Shown here: positions 63,700 through 64,000 of the stretch, one piece after another
How positions within the stretch are numbered: the first letter of the stretch is position 1
Layout of the letters: the number at the start of each line of letters is the position of its first letter
Source: Maridesulfovibrio sp.
GTDB lineage: Bacteria; Desulfobacterota; Desulfovibrionia; Desulfovibrionales; Desulfovibrionaceae
Direction of reading: 5' to 3'
Assembly (NCBI RefSeq): GCF_963667685.1
Contig: NZ_OY763932.1
Location: forward strand, 62,001 to 126,000
DNA: 64,000 nt
Made by a program: the position numbers and the translations under genes
The notes under the pieces: model-generated
Seen by the model: the letters and a program-made list of their open reading frames with translations, nothing else
The model's database searches: none
What the model was told of the DNA's origin: nothing

Positions 63700-64000
63700 C
63701 TAACTGATGCTGCCCACAAACTCATTGACTATCAACGATTCATCATGCAAAAACGCCGACCCATCCAACACAATCCTTCTATCTCCGGTAATGCCGAGGC
63801 AATATTCAGAAATTCGGTCATCACCAGAAGGCAGACTCTTGATATCCGTATTCAAAATACGGTTGACTCCAATTATTTCATCAACTGCAAGGCAAAATTC
63901 AGCATCACCACTTGAAATCAGGACCACACCCGGATGTTCAGCTTCCAATCCATTCCGCATTCCCAAAAACTTGCAAAGATCTACAACAGCCCAAAGGTGA
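63700..64000 (-). CDS. CheW-like adaptor, C-terminal part (runs off the window)
   Basis: The minus-strand frame is open to the window edge and reads HLWAVVDLCKFLGM then RNGLEAEHPGVVLISSG and onward. This is a CheW domain: VDLCKFLG is the conserved PVVDLRKRLG-type strand and CLAVDEIIGV the following one. An internal TTG or ATG near 63960 is not the start. It couples the CheA-type kinase to receptors. It ends in a DESLIVNEFVGSIS tail. Confidence 0.85.
   Translation of the reverse strand, partial: HLWAVVDLCKFLGMRNGLEAEHPGVVLISSGDAEFCLAVDEIIGVNRILNTDIKSLPSGDDRISEYCLGITGDRRIVLDGSAFLHDESLIVNEFVGSIS

Overview
The window looks like a chromosomal segment of a Desulfovibrio-type sulfate reducer (Desulfobacterota, probably a marine Desulfovibrio/Maridesulfovibrio relative). 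This is inferred from moderate GC, the density of Cache-type sensor kinases and stand-alone receiver proteins, a ferredoxin with an Asp in place of one cluster cysteine as in D. africanus ferredoxin III, YkgJ-type cysteine proteins, and a secreted protein with a VPLPA-like sorting tail. No rRNA, CRISPR array or phage structural gene is seen.

Region 1 (1-18.7 kb) is a signalling block. A minus-strand run of eleven tightly packed genes (10117 down to 1) carries five receiver proteins (one fused to CBS domains), two histidine kinases, a DASS-family transporter with a 50-residue membrane protein, a Yip1-like protein, and a PEP-synthase-like protein that keeps the ATP-binding and phosphohistidine domains but shows no recognisable PEP/pyruvate barrel. 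Divergent from it is a 1011-residue membrane protein of unknown function, followed by a Cache histidine kinase and a membrane-anchored sigma-54-type AAA+ activator with an altered GAFTGA loop (GAFSDA). Three -24/-12 promoter-like sites lie before the RR operon, the 1011-residue gene and an unknown 202-residue gene. They suggest a local sigma-54 circuit.

Region 2 (18.8-33.8 kb) is accessory. An integrative mobilizable element of about 12.3 kb lies between 93-bp direct repeats (one mismatch), made of the 3' part of tRNA-Lys(CTT) plus its terminator. It carries a tyrosine integrase whose natural start is separated by a one-base frameshift in an A6 run, hipBA-like toxin-antitoxin genes with a palindromic operator, a Fic protein, a TrlF-type PHP/SMC-like ATPase, and a ColE1-like mobilization module in which mobB-like and mobD-like genes are nested inside the relaxase gene. 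A DUF3987 helicase-like protein, an AlpA-type regulator, palindromes that may be origin or operator sites, and a membrane protein complete it. To its left are decayed copies of an integrase 3' end with its hipB-type operator and of a fic 3' end. A hipA 3' fragment lies inside the element. All point to an earlier related element.

Region 3 (33.9-57.6 kb) is mostly housekeeping: DsbD, Fe-dependent alcohol dehydrogenase, M24 and M29 peptidases, CoA-binding protein, two YkgJ proteins, DnaJ-like protein, HisH/HisF, glycosyltransferase, PAP2 phosphatase, GlyA, AlaX-like editing protein, LysR/permease pair, ferredoxin, TPR protein and phosphoglucomutase. A zinc-ribbon/AMIN protein stands out for nine N-x-S/T sequons in its linker.

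Region 4 (57.7-64 kb) is a minus-strand chemosensory-like operon: CheW-like (cut by the window end), CheA-REC hybrid, CheB, and a REC-PAS-kinase-REC-HPt hybrid.
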